From positions 1-21,049 of the forward strand of contig JAEWVQ010000077.1 of the NCBI GenBank assembly GCA_023459095.1: a stretch of DNA of 21,049 nucleotides, written 5' to 3'. Made by a program: the position numbers and the translations under genes. The notes below the pieces were generated by a model, which was given only the letters and a program-made list of their open reading frames with translations, had not been told where the DNA came from and searched no databases. Source of the stretch: Pseudomonadota bacterium (GTDB lineage Bacteria; Pseudomonadota; Gammaproteobacteria; Burkholderiales; Rhodocyclaceae). Positions 1 through 7,318 of this stretch are shown here, one piece after another. Position 1 is the first letter of the stretch; every line of letters begins with the position of its first letter.

Positions 1-1
1 G

Positions 2-1612
2 GGTATCGGTCACTACAACCTGGTGCCGTACTACACCGTCCAGGAAGGCAGCAACACCCTGATCAACATCGTCAACACCGACACCACCAACGGCAAGGTC
101 GTCAAGGTTCGCTTCCGTGCCGCCGAATGGTCGGACGACGCGCTCGACTTCCAGGTCTTCATGTCGCCGGGCGACGTGTGGACCGCCGCCGTTGGCGTTG
201 AAGGTGGCGTGCCCAAGCTGGTGAGCTCCGACAACTCGTGCACCCTGCCGGCCGATCTGGGCGCTGGCAAGTCCTTCCCGACCACCCGCGTCGAAGGTCG
301 TGACGCTGCCAAGCTGTTCGAAGGCTACGTCGAAATCTTCGTGATGGCCGACATCCCGGCTCAGGCGCAGAGCATTGACGCCACCGGTCATGTCTATACC
401 GCTGGCGGCAAGGCCAACCCGCTGTTCACCGCGTCCAAGCACGTCAATGGCGTCGCGCCTTGCACCACCTCGGTGATCGGCTCCGGCCTGCTGGCCCACA
501 ACACGCTGCAGACCACGTCGGAAGGCGTGGATGTGACCCCGGCTGCCCGTGACGTCAGCGCCCTGTCCGCTGCCGACCTGCTGCTGTCGGAAAACCAGCG
601 TACGTGGATGAAGCCGTCGACCGGTGGCCTGATGACCAACGTCACCATCATCAAGGTGGATTCGTCGCGTGCCTTCGCCATCCCGGCGACCGCGATCACC
701 AGCACCGCCTACGGCACTGACGTGAATCGCGTTCAGTACTTCCGTCAGAGCGACACGGTGCTGGGTCTGACCGATGCCGGCGCGCTTGGCCACACCGCCG
801 ACCGCCTGTTCTACTCGGTTGGCGTGCACGCCGATGCCGCCGATCTGGTGGCTCAGCTGGACGGTACGACTGCACACGAGCGCGGCGCTGCTTACCCGGC
901 CTACGAGTTCGATCTGCCCGACCTGAGCACCCCGTTCGCTTCTGGCTCCAATGCCCGTGCCCATCGTGACACGCTGGCTGGCCTGATCAACGAAAGCGCG
1001 CGTGCCGCGGTCGAGTACCTGATCGAGCCGGGCCTGAAGGCGACCACCGACGTGGTGTTCAGCCAGCCGATGCGTCGTTACTTCTACGACTACACCCCGG
1101 TGACGACGAGCACTGGCTTCAACCGCACCATCAACGGTAGCGCCAACGCCGTCAAGACCTTCAAGGTTGCTGGTCAGGACAACTCGGTGTACCAAGGCAT
1201 CACGCTCGCCAACCTGCTGCCGATGACGCAGTCGTCGTTCTTCGACCGCGAAGAGCGCACGGGCACCAGCGGTATCGTGGTGTCGCCGTCGGAGCCGGGT
1301 GATCCGGTTGCGCTGAAGGGCGAAGTGTCGGTGATCTCGGTGAAGAACGGTGCCGTTCCGACCGGTTCGCTGGGCGCCAAGCTGACCGCCAACAACTGGG
1401 AATTCGCCGAAGCCTACACTTCCGGTTGGGCCTCGCTGAGCCTGGCTGCTTCGACGACCCTGGCTGCTGCCAGCGCGACGAAGACTGCCCCGGCCCCGGA
1501 AAATAGTGTGAACCTGCCGGTGATCGGCTTCAGCGCCATCAACATCTTCAACGCTGCAGCTGGCGCTGCTGGCACCAACTACGGCATGATCCACCCGCTG
1601 CGCAAGTTCTAA
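2..1612 (+). CDS. Surface-layer-like / cell surface protein, 5'-truncated by window edge
   Basis: The reading frame is open from the first bases of the window to the TAA at 1610-1612, giving at least 536 residues. The true start and a probable signal peptide lie upstream, because the first visible residues (GIGHYNLVPYYTV) resemble the early mature region of betaproteobacterial secreted 'cell surface' proteins rather than a start. The protein is rich in Ala, Thr, Ser, Val and Gly, has only two cysteines (about residues 80 and 150 of the visible part, possibly a disulfide), and has no obvious membrane span or enzyme motif. It ends in a basic-aromatic tail (HPLRKF). Codon choice is very regular (mostly CTG, GGC/GGT, AAC, ACC), which suits an abundant protein, and a strong terminator follows. 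The role as an S-layer or outer surface protein is by family resemblance only; the GTG at 23 is an internal codon. Confidence 0.7.
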   Translation, partial: GIGHYNLVPYYTVQEGSNTLINIVNTDTTNGKVVKVRFRAAEWSDDALDFQVFMSPGDVWTAAVGVEGGVPKLVSSDNSCTLPADLGAGKSFPTTRVEGRDAAKLFEGYVEIFVMADIPAQAQSIDATGHVYTAGGKANPLFTASKHVNGVAPCTTSVIGSGLLAHNTLQTTSEGVDVTPAARDVSALSAADLLLSENQRTWMKPSTGGLMTNVTIIKVDSSRAFAIPATAITSTAYGTDVNRVQYFRQSDTVLGLTDAGALGHTADRLFYSVGVHADAADLVAQLDGTTAHERGAAYPAYEFDLPDLSTPFASGSNARAHRDTLAGLINESARAAVEYLIEPGLKATTDVVFSQPMRRYFYDYTPVTTSTGFNRTINGSANAVKTFKVAGQDNSVYQGITLANLLPMTQSSFFDREERTGTSGIVVSPSEPGDPVALKGEVSVISVKNGAVPTGSLGAKLTANNWEFAEAYTSGWASLSLAASTTLAAASATKTAPAPENSVNLPVIGFSAINIFNAAAGAAGTNYGMIHPLRKF

Positions 1613-1657
1613 TCGCGTATCGGGCGCGTGCCTCTTCGGAGGCTCGTGATCCTGCCG

Positions 1658-1687
1658 AAAAGGGGAGGCGAAAGCCTCCCTTTTTTT
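1658..1687 (+). terminator. Intrinsic terminator of the surface-protein gene
   Basis: A 7-bp perfect GC-rich stem (GGGAGGC at 1663-1669, GCCTCCC at 1674-1680) with a GAAA tetraloop is followed by seven T residues. An A run before the stem can pair with the first T residues, so the hairpin may also work weakly on the other strand. It lies 46 bases after the stop codon and separates the surface protein from the following operon. Confidence 0.9.
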
Positions 1688-1842
1688 GTTTTTGACGCCG
1701 CAAGTGCGCATGGTGTCGATGTCCGCGCGGCGCGTGGCGCCGGTGATGATTTCGCCCGCAGTGGGCTGGGCGCCGTTTCATTCTCATACGATATTTGTGT
1801 TCCCATGTGCCGGCAGTCTCTGCCGGCCGAAGGGTTCTTTTG

Positions 1843-1848
1843 TACAAT
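1843..1848 (+). promoter_or_regulatory. Possible -10 box upstream of the prolyl isomerase gene
   Basis: TACAAT at 1843-1848 matches the sigma-70 -10 consensus at five of six positions and lies 25 bases before the chosen ATG. No good -35 hexamer is seen at 16-18 bases upstream. A promoter is expected here because the previous gene ends in a terminator, but this exact box is uncertain. Confidence 0.35.
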
Positions 1849-1872
1849 CCCGGCTTTTTGCAGGACCTCTCC

Positions 1873-2778
1873 ATGCCCATGTTCCGTCTCAAGAGCGCGT
1901 GTGCCGCAGCCCTGTTGCTGCTGGCGCTCCCTGTGTCCGCGGCCGATGTGGCCAGTTCCGCCGGTCAGCGCGTCGAGGCCGCCGATCTGCAGGCTGGTGC
2001 GCGCATGTTGCCGCCGCAGTTGCGCGAGGCGTTGGCGAACTCGTCGTCCAATGCGCGCAATTTCACCGTCGATTTGCTGACCCGTCGGGTCATTGCCGAG
2101 CGCGCCCGTGCCGACAAGCTCGAGGCCGATCCCGTGGTTGCGGCGCAGTTGCGCCAGGCCGCCGAGCGTGTGCTGCACGAGGCTTGGCTCACGCGCAAAA
2201 TGGAGGCCGCCGCCAGCGTCGAGGCCGCGGAGAAGCTCGCGCGCGAGGAGTACCGCGCCTATCCTGATCGTTTCGTCCGCGACGCCGAGGTGCATGTCCG
2301 CCATATTTTGCTCAAGGCGTGCGCCTGCGCTGGCGAAGACGGCGCCGACCGCAAGGCGGCGGAAGCGGTTCTGGCTCGTCTGCGGAATGGCGAGGATTTC
2401 ACCAAACTTGCTGCCGAGTTGTCGCTCGACACCAGCAATGCGGGAAAGGGCGGCGATCTCGGCTTCTTCGGTCGCGGGAAAATGGTGCCGGCTTTCGAGG
2501 AGGCGGCTTTTGCGCTCACCGAGCCGGGGCAGTTGTCCGACCTGGTGGAAACCCAGTTCGGCTACCACATCATCCGCCTCGAGGCGCGCCGCGATGCGGG
2601 CCGGCGCAGTTTCGACGAGGTGCGCGACGAACTCGTCGCGGTCTATACCAAGCGACTGGGGGAGCGCGCCCGCGGGGCTGAAATCGATGCGGTGCGCAGT
2701 GCCCCGGATTTCCGCATCGATGACGAAGCGTTGGCGGCCGCCGTCGAAGCGCTGCGCCACGACGCTGGCAAGAACTGA
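1873..2778 (+). CDS. Secreted parvulin-type peptidyl-prolyl cis-trans isomerase (PpiC/SurA-like)
   Basis: This 301-residue protein starts with a typical signal peptide (MPMFRLKS, then an Ala/Leu core ending in VSA-AD), so it should act in the periplasm. Residues about 30-135 form a helical SurA-N-like chaperone region. A single parvulin domain follows at about residues 138-240, with HVRHILLK, the GGDLGFFGRGKMVPAF block and FGYHIIRLE, all family hallmarks. The start at ATG 1873 is preferred over the in-frame upstream GTG 1795 because it begins the signal peptide and has AGGA seven bases upstream; ATG 1879 is an alternative. The stop is 35 bases before the ABC permease gene, so it is probably the first gene of the glycan operon, like EpsD-type isomerases in exopolysaccharide loci. 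Its client could equally be the upstream surface protein. Confidence 0.88.
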   Translation: MPMFRLKSACAAALLLLALPVSAADVASSAGQRVEAADLQAGARMLPPQLREALANSSSNARNFTVDLLTRRVIAERARADKLEADPVVAAQLRQAAERVLHEAWLTRKMEAAASVEAAEKLAREEYRAYPDRFVRDAEVHVRHILLKACACAGEDGADRKAAEAVLARLRNGEDFTKLAAELSLDTSNAGKGGDLGFFGRGKMVPAFEEAAFALTEPGQLSDLVETQFGYHIIRLEARRDAGRRSFDEVRDELVAVYTKRLGERARGAEIDAVRSAPDFRIDDEALAAAVEALRHDAGKN

Positions 2779-2813
2779 GTTCGCGGGCTACCGGGACGGG
2801 GGCGCGTCGCACC

Positions 2814-3596
2814 ATGTTTTCTGCCGTCTGGCGCCGCCGTGGCCTGTTTCTCGGCTTCCTGCGCAGGGAGTTGAGTACGCGCTATGCCGGTACCCTGGGC
2901 GGCGCACTCTGGGCCTTCGTTCAGCCCATGCTGCTGTTGGCGATCTACGCCTTCGTGTTCCGCCTGGTGTTCCGTGTGCAGTTGCCCGACCTGGGCGGCA
3001 ATAGCTATGTAACCCTGGTGGCGTGCGCGCTGTGGCCGTGGATGGCTTTCCAGGAGGGGCTGCAGCGCGGCACGGTGGCGGTGGTCAATAACGCCGACCT
3101 GGTGCGCAAGGTGGCGTTTCCGCGCGAGCTGCTGGTGGCGGCGGCGGTGGCGAGCAGCTTTATCGTTCATCTGGTCGGTTTCGGCGTGGTTCTGGCGGCG
3201 CTCGCGCTGTGGGGTGAACATCTCTACGCGAGCGCGCTGCCGCTGGTGCTGGTGGGGTGGGCGGTGCTTGCCGCGCTTGCGCTGGGTCTGGCCTTGCTGA
3301 CCTCGGGCATGCAGGTGGTGCTGAAGGATGTCGATCACATGCTGGGGCCGGTGTTCATGCTGGGGTTTTACGCCACGCCCGTGCTCTACCCGATAAGCAT
3401 GGTGCCGGAGGCCTTTGCACCGTGGATGGATCTGAACCCGCTGGTGCATGTGCTGGAGCCGCTGCGTGCCGCGTTGCTGCATGGCGAGTGGCAAGTCCTG
3501 CGGGTGCTCGGCTTGGTGCTGCTGGCGTTGGTGGGGCTCGGCGCGGGGCGCTGGGTGTTCGCCCGCCTCGCCACCCGCTTCGAGGACTTTCTGTGA
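2814..3596 (+). CDS. ABC-2 type polysaccharide export permease (Wzm-like)
   Basis: This 260-residue integral membrane protein has about six hydrophobic segments (roughly residues 27-53, 64-79, 102-128, 137-163, 176-194 and 228-250), the usual length and layout of Wzm/KpsM/TagG permeases. The N-terminal cytoplasmic stretch (FLRRELSTRYAGTLGGALWAFVQP) and the segment FYATPVLYPISMVP are highly typical of the ABC-2 glycan exporter family. It forms the channel that moves an undecaprenyl-linked polysaccharide across the inner membrane, powered by the next gene. The stop codon overlaps the GTG start of the ATPase (GTGA), indicating translational coupling. The start ATG at 2814 has only a weak G-rich ribosome site. 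Confidence 0.9.
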   Translation: MFSAVWRRRGLFLGFLRRELSTRYAGTLGGALWAFVQPMLLLAIYAFVFRLVFRVQLPDLGGNSYVTLVACALWPWMAFQEGLQRGTVAVVNNADLVRKVAFPRELLVAAAVASSFIVHLVGFGVVLAALALWGEHLYASALPLVLVGWAVLAALALGLALLTSGMQVVLKDVDHMLGPVFMLGFYATPVLYPISMVPEAFAPWMDLNPLVHVLEPLRAALLHGEWQVLRVLGLVLLALVGLGAGRWVFARLATRFEDFL

Positions 3597-4777
3597 TCGC
3601 GGAAGAGGTGCTGATCCGTCTGCGGCAGGTGTGCAAGCAGTATCCGATGGATACGGGCGGCGCGGGCCGCCTGCGCACTATTGCGCGACTGCTCGCCGGG
3701 CGAGCTTACGCCGATCCGTTTCACGCGCTGCGCGATGTCGATCTGGAGGTTCGGCGCGGGGAGTCGCTGGGGCTGGTCGGGGTCAATGGCGCGGGCAAGT
3801 CGACGCTGCTCAAGACCATTGCCGGCGTGGTGCGCCCCAGCAGTGGCAGCGTGCACATCAATGGCCGGGTGTCGGCACTGCTCGAATTGGGCGCGGGCTT
3901 CCATCCTGAATATACCGGCCGTCAGAACGTGTTTCTTGCCGCGTCGCTGATGGGGTTGAGCGACAGCGAAATTCGCGCGCGCCTCGATCAGATTCTCGCC
4001 TTTGCGGAGATCGGCGAGCACATCGATCAGCCGATCAAACACTATTCATCGGGGATGGTGGTGCGCCTCGGGTTTGCGGTGGCGACCTGCGTGCGGCCCG
4101 ACATCCTGATCACCGACGAGGTGCTGGCGGTGGGCGACGAGTCGTTCCAGCGCAAATGTACGGCGTGGATGGAGGACTATCTGGCGGGAGGCGGCACGCT
4201 GCTGCTGTGTTCGCACAGCATGTTCCACATCGACAAGCTGTGCCGCAAGGCAGCGTGGGTGCACGAGGGATCGGTCCGTGCCTATGGTGAGGCCCAGACG
4301 GTGACGCGCGAGTACCTGTGCTGGCATGAAGCGCGGTTGGCGCCGCCGCGCCCGGGTGTGGGCGTGCATGCGCCGGGCCTGCACGCGGTGCGTTCGATGA
4401 TGCTCAACGGCGTGGAGGAGGCCGAGTTGTCGCTGCCCATGCATGGTCGACTGGTGGTGAGCGGCACGGTGTTCGCGCCCGACGGCCGGCCGCCGATCGT
4501 GGTCATCGGCTTCGTGCGCGCGGATGGTTCGTCGATCTACGGCTTGTCGTCGGACATGGATGGGCATGTGCTGCGTGCGGTCGGCGACAATCTGTTTGCG
4601 TTCGCCCTGGAAATTCCCGATCTACCGCTGCTGCCGGGGCGCTATACGGTCCGTGGCCATGCCATGGATGCCGAAGGCTTGCGCCTGTTCGATGAGGTGC
4701 CGCGCTCGCTTGTGGTGACCGGGCAGACGCGCGAAATGGGTTTGTGCCGCCTCGCTCACACTTGGCTGGAGGCGTGA
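3593..4777 (+). CDS. ABC transporter ATPase for polysaccharide export (Wzt-like, with C-terminal domain)
   Basis: This 394-residue ATPase pairs with the upstream permease. Visible motifs are Walker A GVNGAGKST (about residue 62), signature YSSGM (about 150), Walker B ILITDE (about 170) and the switch histidine in LCSHSM (about 209). YTGRQNVFLAASLMG is typical of the Wzt/TagH branch. After about residue 260 there is an extra beta-rich domain (LVVSGTVFAPDG ... PLLPGRYTVRGHAMD) matching the place and size of the Wzt C-terminal carbohydrate-binding domain, which in O-antigen systems recognises the modified non-reducing end of the glycan before export. The start is GTG 3593, overlapping the permease stop by four bases with AGGA six bases upstream. 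The open frame continues upstream inside the permease gene, but that extension is not coding. Confidence 0.92.
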   Translation: MIAEEVLIRLRQVCKQYPMDTGGAGRLRTIARLLAGRAYADPFHALRDVDLEVRRGESLGLVGVNGAGKSTLLKTIAGVVRPSSGSVHINGRVSALLELGAGFHPEYTGRQNVFLAASLMGLSDSEIRARLDQILAFAEIGEHIDQPIKHYSSGMVVRLGFAVATCVRPDILITDEVLAVGDESFQRKCTAWMEDYLAGGGTLLLCSHSMFHIDKLCRKAAWVHEGSVRAYGEAQTVTREYLCWHEARLAPPRPGVGVHAPGLHAVRSMMLNGVEEAELSLPMHGRLVVSGTVFAPDGRPPIVVIGFVRADGSSIYGLSSDMDGHVLRAVGDNLFAFALEIPDLPLLPGRYTVRGHAMDAEGLRLFDEVPRSLVVTGQTREMGLCRLAHTWLEA

Positions 4778-4810
4778 GGTCTCTAGCCCGAGACTCCGGA
4801 GCCTATTTTG

Positions 4811-5677
4811 GTGAAGCGACTGCTGCTGCTGCTGGCCGTGGCCCTGCTGCCGTGGGCGGTGGCATTCGGTCTGTTGAAGCGGGTAGCGCGGGCCCGTCAG
4901 GGAGATCCCGAAGTGCGGACCGCGCTGGCGGTTGCGCAACGCTTGACCCGCATCGATGATCCCGCGGCCTTCTGCTTCAGGTATGCGTTGTACCGTCTGG
5001 TCGACGATGCCGATCTCGCGATTGGCGTCGCGCGCGGCGCGGGGTGGGGAAGAAGATGGGTGCACTGGCAAGGGCCACGGTTTCCGGCGCATGGCGCCTT
5101 TGTCGCATTGACCTTTCATCTGGGGGCCGGCCTGCCCGCGTGGTGGGCGCTCGGGCGCCACGACAAGGGGGTTGCCTGGATCTACGCGATGCCGACGCCC
5201 ATGCCCACTGGCCTCGCCCTGCGGTTGGCCAGAATGCGTCTTGCCCTGGTTGAGCGGCTGGGGGGGGCGGCGTCAATCGCGACCGGTGGCGCAAGGCACA
5301 AGGCGCAGGCTTGGCTCGAGGACGAGGGTGCGGTGATGGGCTTGATCGATGCGCCTCATTTCGGGCAGCGCAAGGTGACGGATGTGCGCCTGCTGGGCGA
5401 GCGTGCTGGGTTGGCGCGTGGCCTCGCCGAACTGGCATTGTCTTGCGCCGCGCCGGTGTACCTTTATTCAGCGCGCCTTGCCGAGGATTCCGGACGGCGC
5501 GTGGTCAGCGTGCGTGGTCCGGTAGAGGAGGAAAGTGTGGAGGCGTTGATGCATCGGGCCGCGGCTTTTCTTGATGAAGAGCTGAGGGCCGACCCGGCGG
5601 CGTGGCATTTCTGGGTGCCGGGCGTGCTGGAGCGGGGCTTCCCGCCATCGGATGAACAGAGTCGACATGGGGCGTGA
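4811..5677 (+). CDS. LpxL/HtrB-superfamily acyltransferase-like protein with degenerate catalytic motif
   Basis: About 288 residues. It opens with one hydrophobic membrane anchor (KRLLLLLAVALLPWAVAF). The middle resembles the lipid A lauroyl/myristoyl acyltransferase fold: FHLGAGLPAWWALG sits where HxxxxE acyltransferases have HFGNWE, and GAVMGLIDAPHF with LARGLAELAL and APVYLYSARL resembles their later blocks. The catalytic acid five residues after the histidine is a leucine here, so standard lipid A acylation is doubtful. It may be a repurposed acyltransferase acting on the exported glycan or its lipid carrier, or a non-catalytic member. The start is GTG 4811 or TTG 4808, both downstream of GGAG at 4798-4801. 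A run of eight G lies at 5260-5267. It is 33 bases from the ATPase gene, probably the same operon. Confidence 0.6.
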   Translation: MKRLLLLLAVALLPWAVAFGLLKRVARARQGDPEVRTALAVAQRLTRIDDPAAFCFRYALYRLVDDADLAIGVARGAGWGRRWVHWQGPRFPAHGAFVALTFHLGAGLPAWWALGRHDKGVAWIYAMPTPMPTGLALRLARMRLALVERLGGAASIATGGARHKAQAWLEDEGAVMGLIDAPHFGQRKVTDVRLLGERAGLARGLAELALSCAAPVYLYSARLAEDSGRRVVSVRGPVEEESVEALMHRAAAFLDEELRADPAAWHFWVPGVLERGFPPSDEQSRHGA

Positions 5678-5693
5678 TCGCGGATCGACTCTG
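5657..5693 (+). other. Inverted repeat at the acyltransferase/deacetylase junction
   Basis: A perfect 9-bp inverted repeat (CAGAGTCGA at 5657-5665 and TCGACTCTG at 5685-5693) with a 19-base loop spans the acyltransferase stop codon and ends just before the deacetylase ribosome site GAGAGGAG (5700-5707). It has no T tract, so it is not a standard terminator. It could form an mRNA hairpin affecting processing or translation inside the operon. Function unknown. Confidence 0.4.
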
Positions 5694-5713
5694 CAAACGC
5701 GAGAGGAGTAGGA

Positions 5714-6607
5714 ATGCTGGGTCGCTTGTTGCGTCGCCTCCGCGGCGAGGCGCGCGTGCAGCCGCGGTGGCGGGTGCCGGTGCTGTGCTATCACAGTTGG
5801 ACGATGGAGACCGCGGATTACCAGGGCAACGACCATGTGGCCCTGGAGGCCGATCTGGCCTGCCTTGCGGAGCGCGGGTATGCGGTGCTGCCGCTGCCCC
5901 GGCTGGTCGAGGTGCTGCGCGGCGAGCGCCCCACGAGCGAACTCGCCGGGCGCAAGCTGGTGGGGTTGAGCTTCGACGATGGGCGCGACCATGATTATCG
6001 CGACCTGCCCGGTCGCGATGGGGGGCTGGTGCCGTCGATGCATACGGTGTTGAGCCGGGCGCGGATCGAGGTGATGGGCGAGGGGCCGATGGCGGTGTCC
6101 TTTGTGCTGGCCTCTGCGCAGGCGCGCAAGGTGCTGGATGCGATCTGCGGCTCGGGTCGGGGCGAGTGGGAGGACGACTGGTGGGCTCCGTGCGCTGCCG
6201 GAAAAGTGCTGGGCATCGGCAATCACGGTTGGGATCATGTCCATGACACGCTGGAAACGGTGCGTCAGCGCGACAACCTCAAGGGGTCTTTTCTGCATGT
6301 GAATACCTTTGAGGATGCCGAAGGCCAGATCGCCGCGGCACAAGTGGAGATCGATCGCCTATGCGGAGGGCGCGCCCTGCCACTGTTCGCCTATCCGTAT
6401 GGCCATGTGCCGCCTTATGTGCGCGACGAGTATCTGCCACAGCATGCCGCCCGGCTGGGGTTGCGCGCTGCCTTCGGCACCGGCGGCGGCGCGGTGTGCG
6501 CGGATTCGCCCGTGTGGGACGTTCCGCGTTTCGTGTGTGGTTGGCACTGGCGGACGCCGATGGAGTTTGCCGCGTTGCTGGATGCGGTGGAACGGGGGGA
6601 GCGCTGA
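5714..6607 (+). CDS. Polysaccharide deacetylase (NodB-like, carbohydrate esterase 4 fold)
   Basis: This 297-residue protein carries the NodB-homology motifs: VPVLCYHSW near residue 22, LSFDDG (about 83-88) with the two metal/base aspartates, NHGWDHVHD (about 169-177) giving an H-x3-H metal site, and FAYPYG (about 225). These indicate a metal-dependent hydrolase that removes N- or O-acetyl groups from sugars. No signal peptide is seen, only a short basic N-terminus (MLGRLLRRLRGEARV), so it may act in the cytoplasm on precursors. The region between motifs 1 and 2 is longer than in the minimal domain and contains an acidic-aromatic patch (GEWEDDWW). The start ATG 5714 has an excellent ribosome site (GAGGAG). 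It is the middle of a tight gene run, with the next gene only three bases downstream. Confidence 0.85.
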   Translation: MLGRLLRRLRGEARVQPRWRVPVLCYHSWTMETADYQGNDHVALEADLACLAERGYAVLPLPRLVEVLRGERPTSELAGRKLVGLSFDDGRDHDYRDLPGRDGGLVPSMHTVLSRARIEVMGEGPMAVSFVLASAQARKVLDAICGSGRGEWEDDWWAPCAAGKVLGIGNHGWDHVHDTLETVRQRDNLKGSFLHVNTFEDAEGQIAAAQVEIDRLCGGRALPLFAYPYGHVPPYVRDEYLPQHAARLGLRAAFGTGGGAVCADSPVWDVPRFVCGWHWRTPMEFAALLDAVERGER

Positions 6608-6610
6608 GGC

Positions 6611-7225
6611 ATGGGGGCATGGACGTGGATGAAGAACTGGTTGGCGCGTGCGGAGAGGGCGCCAGCGACCCAGACGCAGGCATTGGCGGTGCCCGCCGTG
6701 GTGGAGGCGTTACCCGCGGTGGCGGCGAGGGACTTTGCCGCGCTGTTCGGCGTGGTGGAGGTGGCGGAGGCCGATTTTCTGGTTGGCGATCTGTTCCGCC
6801 GTCGTTTTGCCACTGATTCGTTTCCGGCGTCACCCAAGCACTTTGTGGCCTTCTACAGGCACGAGGACGGTGCCTTGCTGCCACTGGGCTATGTGCACTT
6901 CGAGATCTGGGAAGGGCAGGCGATGGGTGGCGGTCTGGTAATCGATGAGCGCGCGTATCGCCGCGTGCCGGCAGCAGACCGCGAGGCGATCCGGGCGCGC
7001 GGCGGCGTGGCAGAAGCGATGCTGCGTCAGAGCTTCGCGCTGCTGCCGGCCGATCTGGTGGCGATCTGGGCCTACATTGGCGACGCGCTGTCCGAGAAGG
7101 TAAACCGCCGGGTCGGCTTCATGCCGACTGGCGAGCGCTATGTGCGGGTGATTTGGCGCAACGAGCCGGACGAGGCCGGCAAGGCTTACTGGCTGCAGCG
7201 GGTGGTGGAGTATGGGCCGTTCTAA
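6611..7225 (+). CDS. Conserved hypothetical protein, possibly GNAT-like
   Basis: I do not recognise this 204-residue protein with certainty. It begins three bases after the deacetylase stop, so it is almost surely co-translated with it. The first 50 residues are low-complexity Ala/Val-rich with an amphipathic start. The rest is compact and soluble: HFVAFYRHEDGALLPLGYVHFEIW reads like two beta strands, GGGLVIDERAYRRVP like the strand and loop before a helix, and EKVNRRVGFMPTGERYVRVIW like the last helix and strand of an N-acetyltransferase fold (compare the common N-x3-GF ending of GNAT proteins). A role in acylating a sugar in the glycan pathway would fit the context, but the acetyl-CoA loop is not clear. 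The start at ATG 6611 follows a G-rich ribosome site. Confidence 0.6.
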   Translation: MGAWTWMKNWLARAERAPATQTQALAVPAVVEALPAVAARDFAALFGVVEVAEADFLVGDLFRRRFATDSFPASPKHFVAFYRHEDGALLPLGYVHFEIWEGQAMGGGLVIDERAYRRVPAADREAIRARGGVAEAMLRQSFALLPADLVAIWAYIGDALSEKVNRRVGFMPTGERYVRVIWRNEPDEAGKAYWLQRVVEYGPF

Positions 7226-7318
7226 CGGGGCGCCGATCGTGGCTGTTCCGGGTTTGCTGGCGGGCGATGTCGGCGCGTGCTTGGCATCGTGGACGCTGCC
7301 TGCAGGAGAAGGCGAGTC

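Noticed and set aside
2643..3494. Minus-strand open frame opposite the prolyl isomerase and Wzm genes
   Set aside because: His/Gln/Arg-rich translation typical of antisense shadows in GC-rich DNA.
3257..3592. In-frame extension upstream of the Wzt GTG start
   Set aside because: It lies entirely inside the permease gene in another frame, shows no ABC homology, and the GTG at 3593 has good spacing to a ribosome site.
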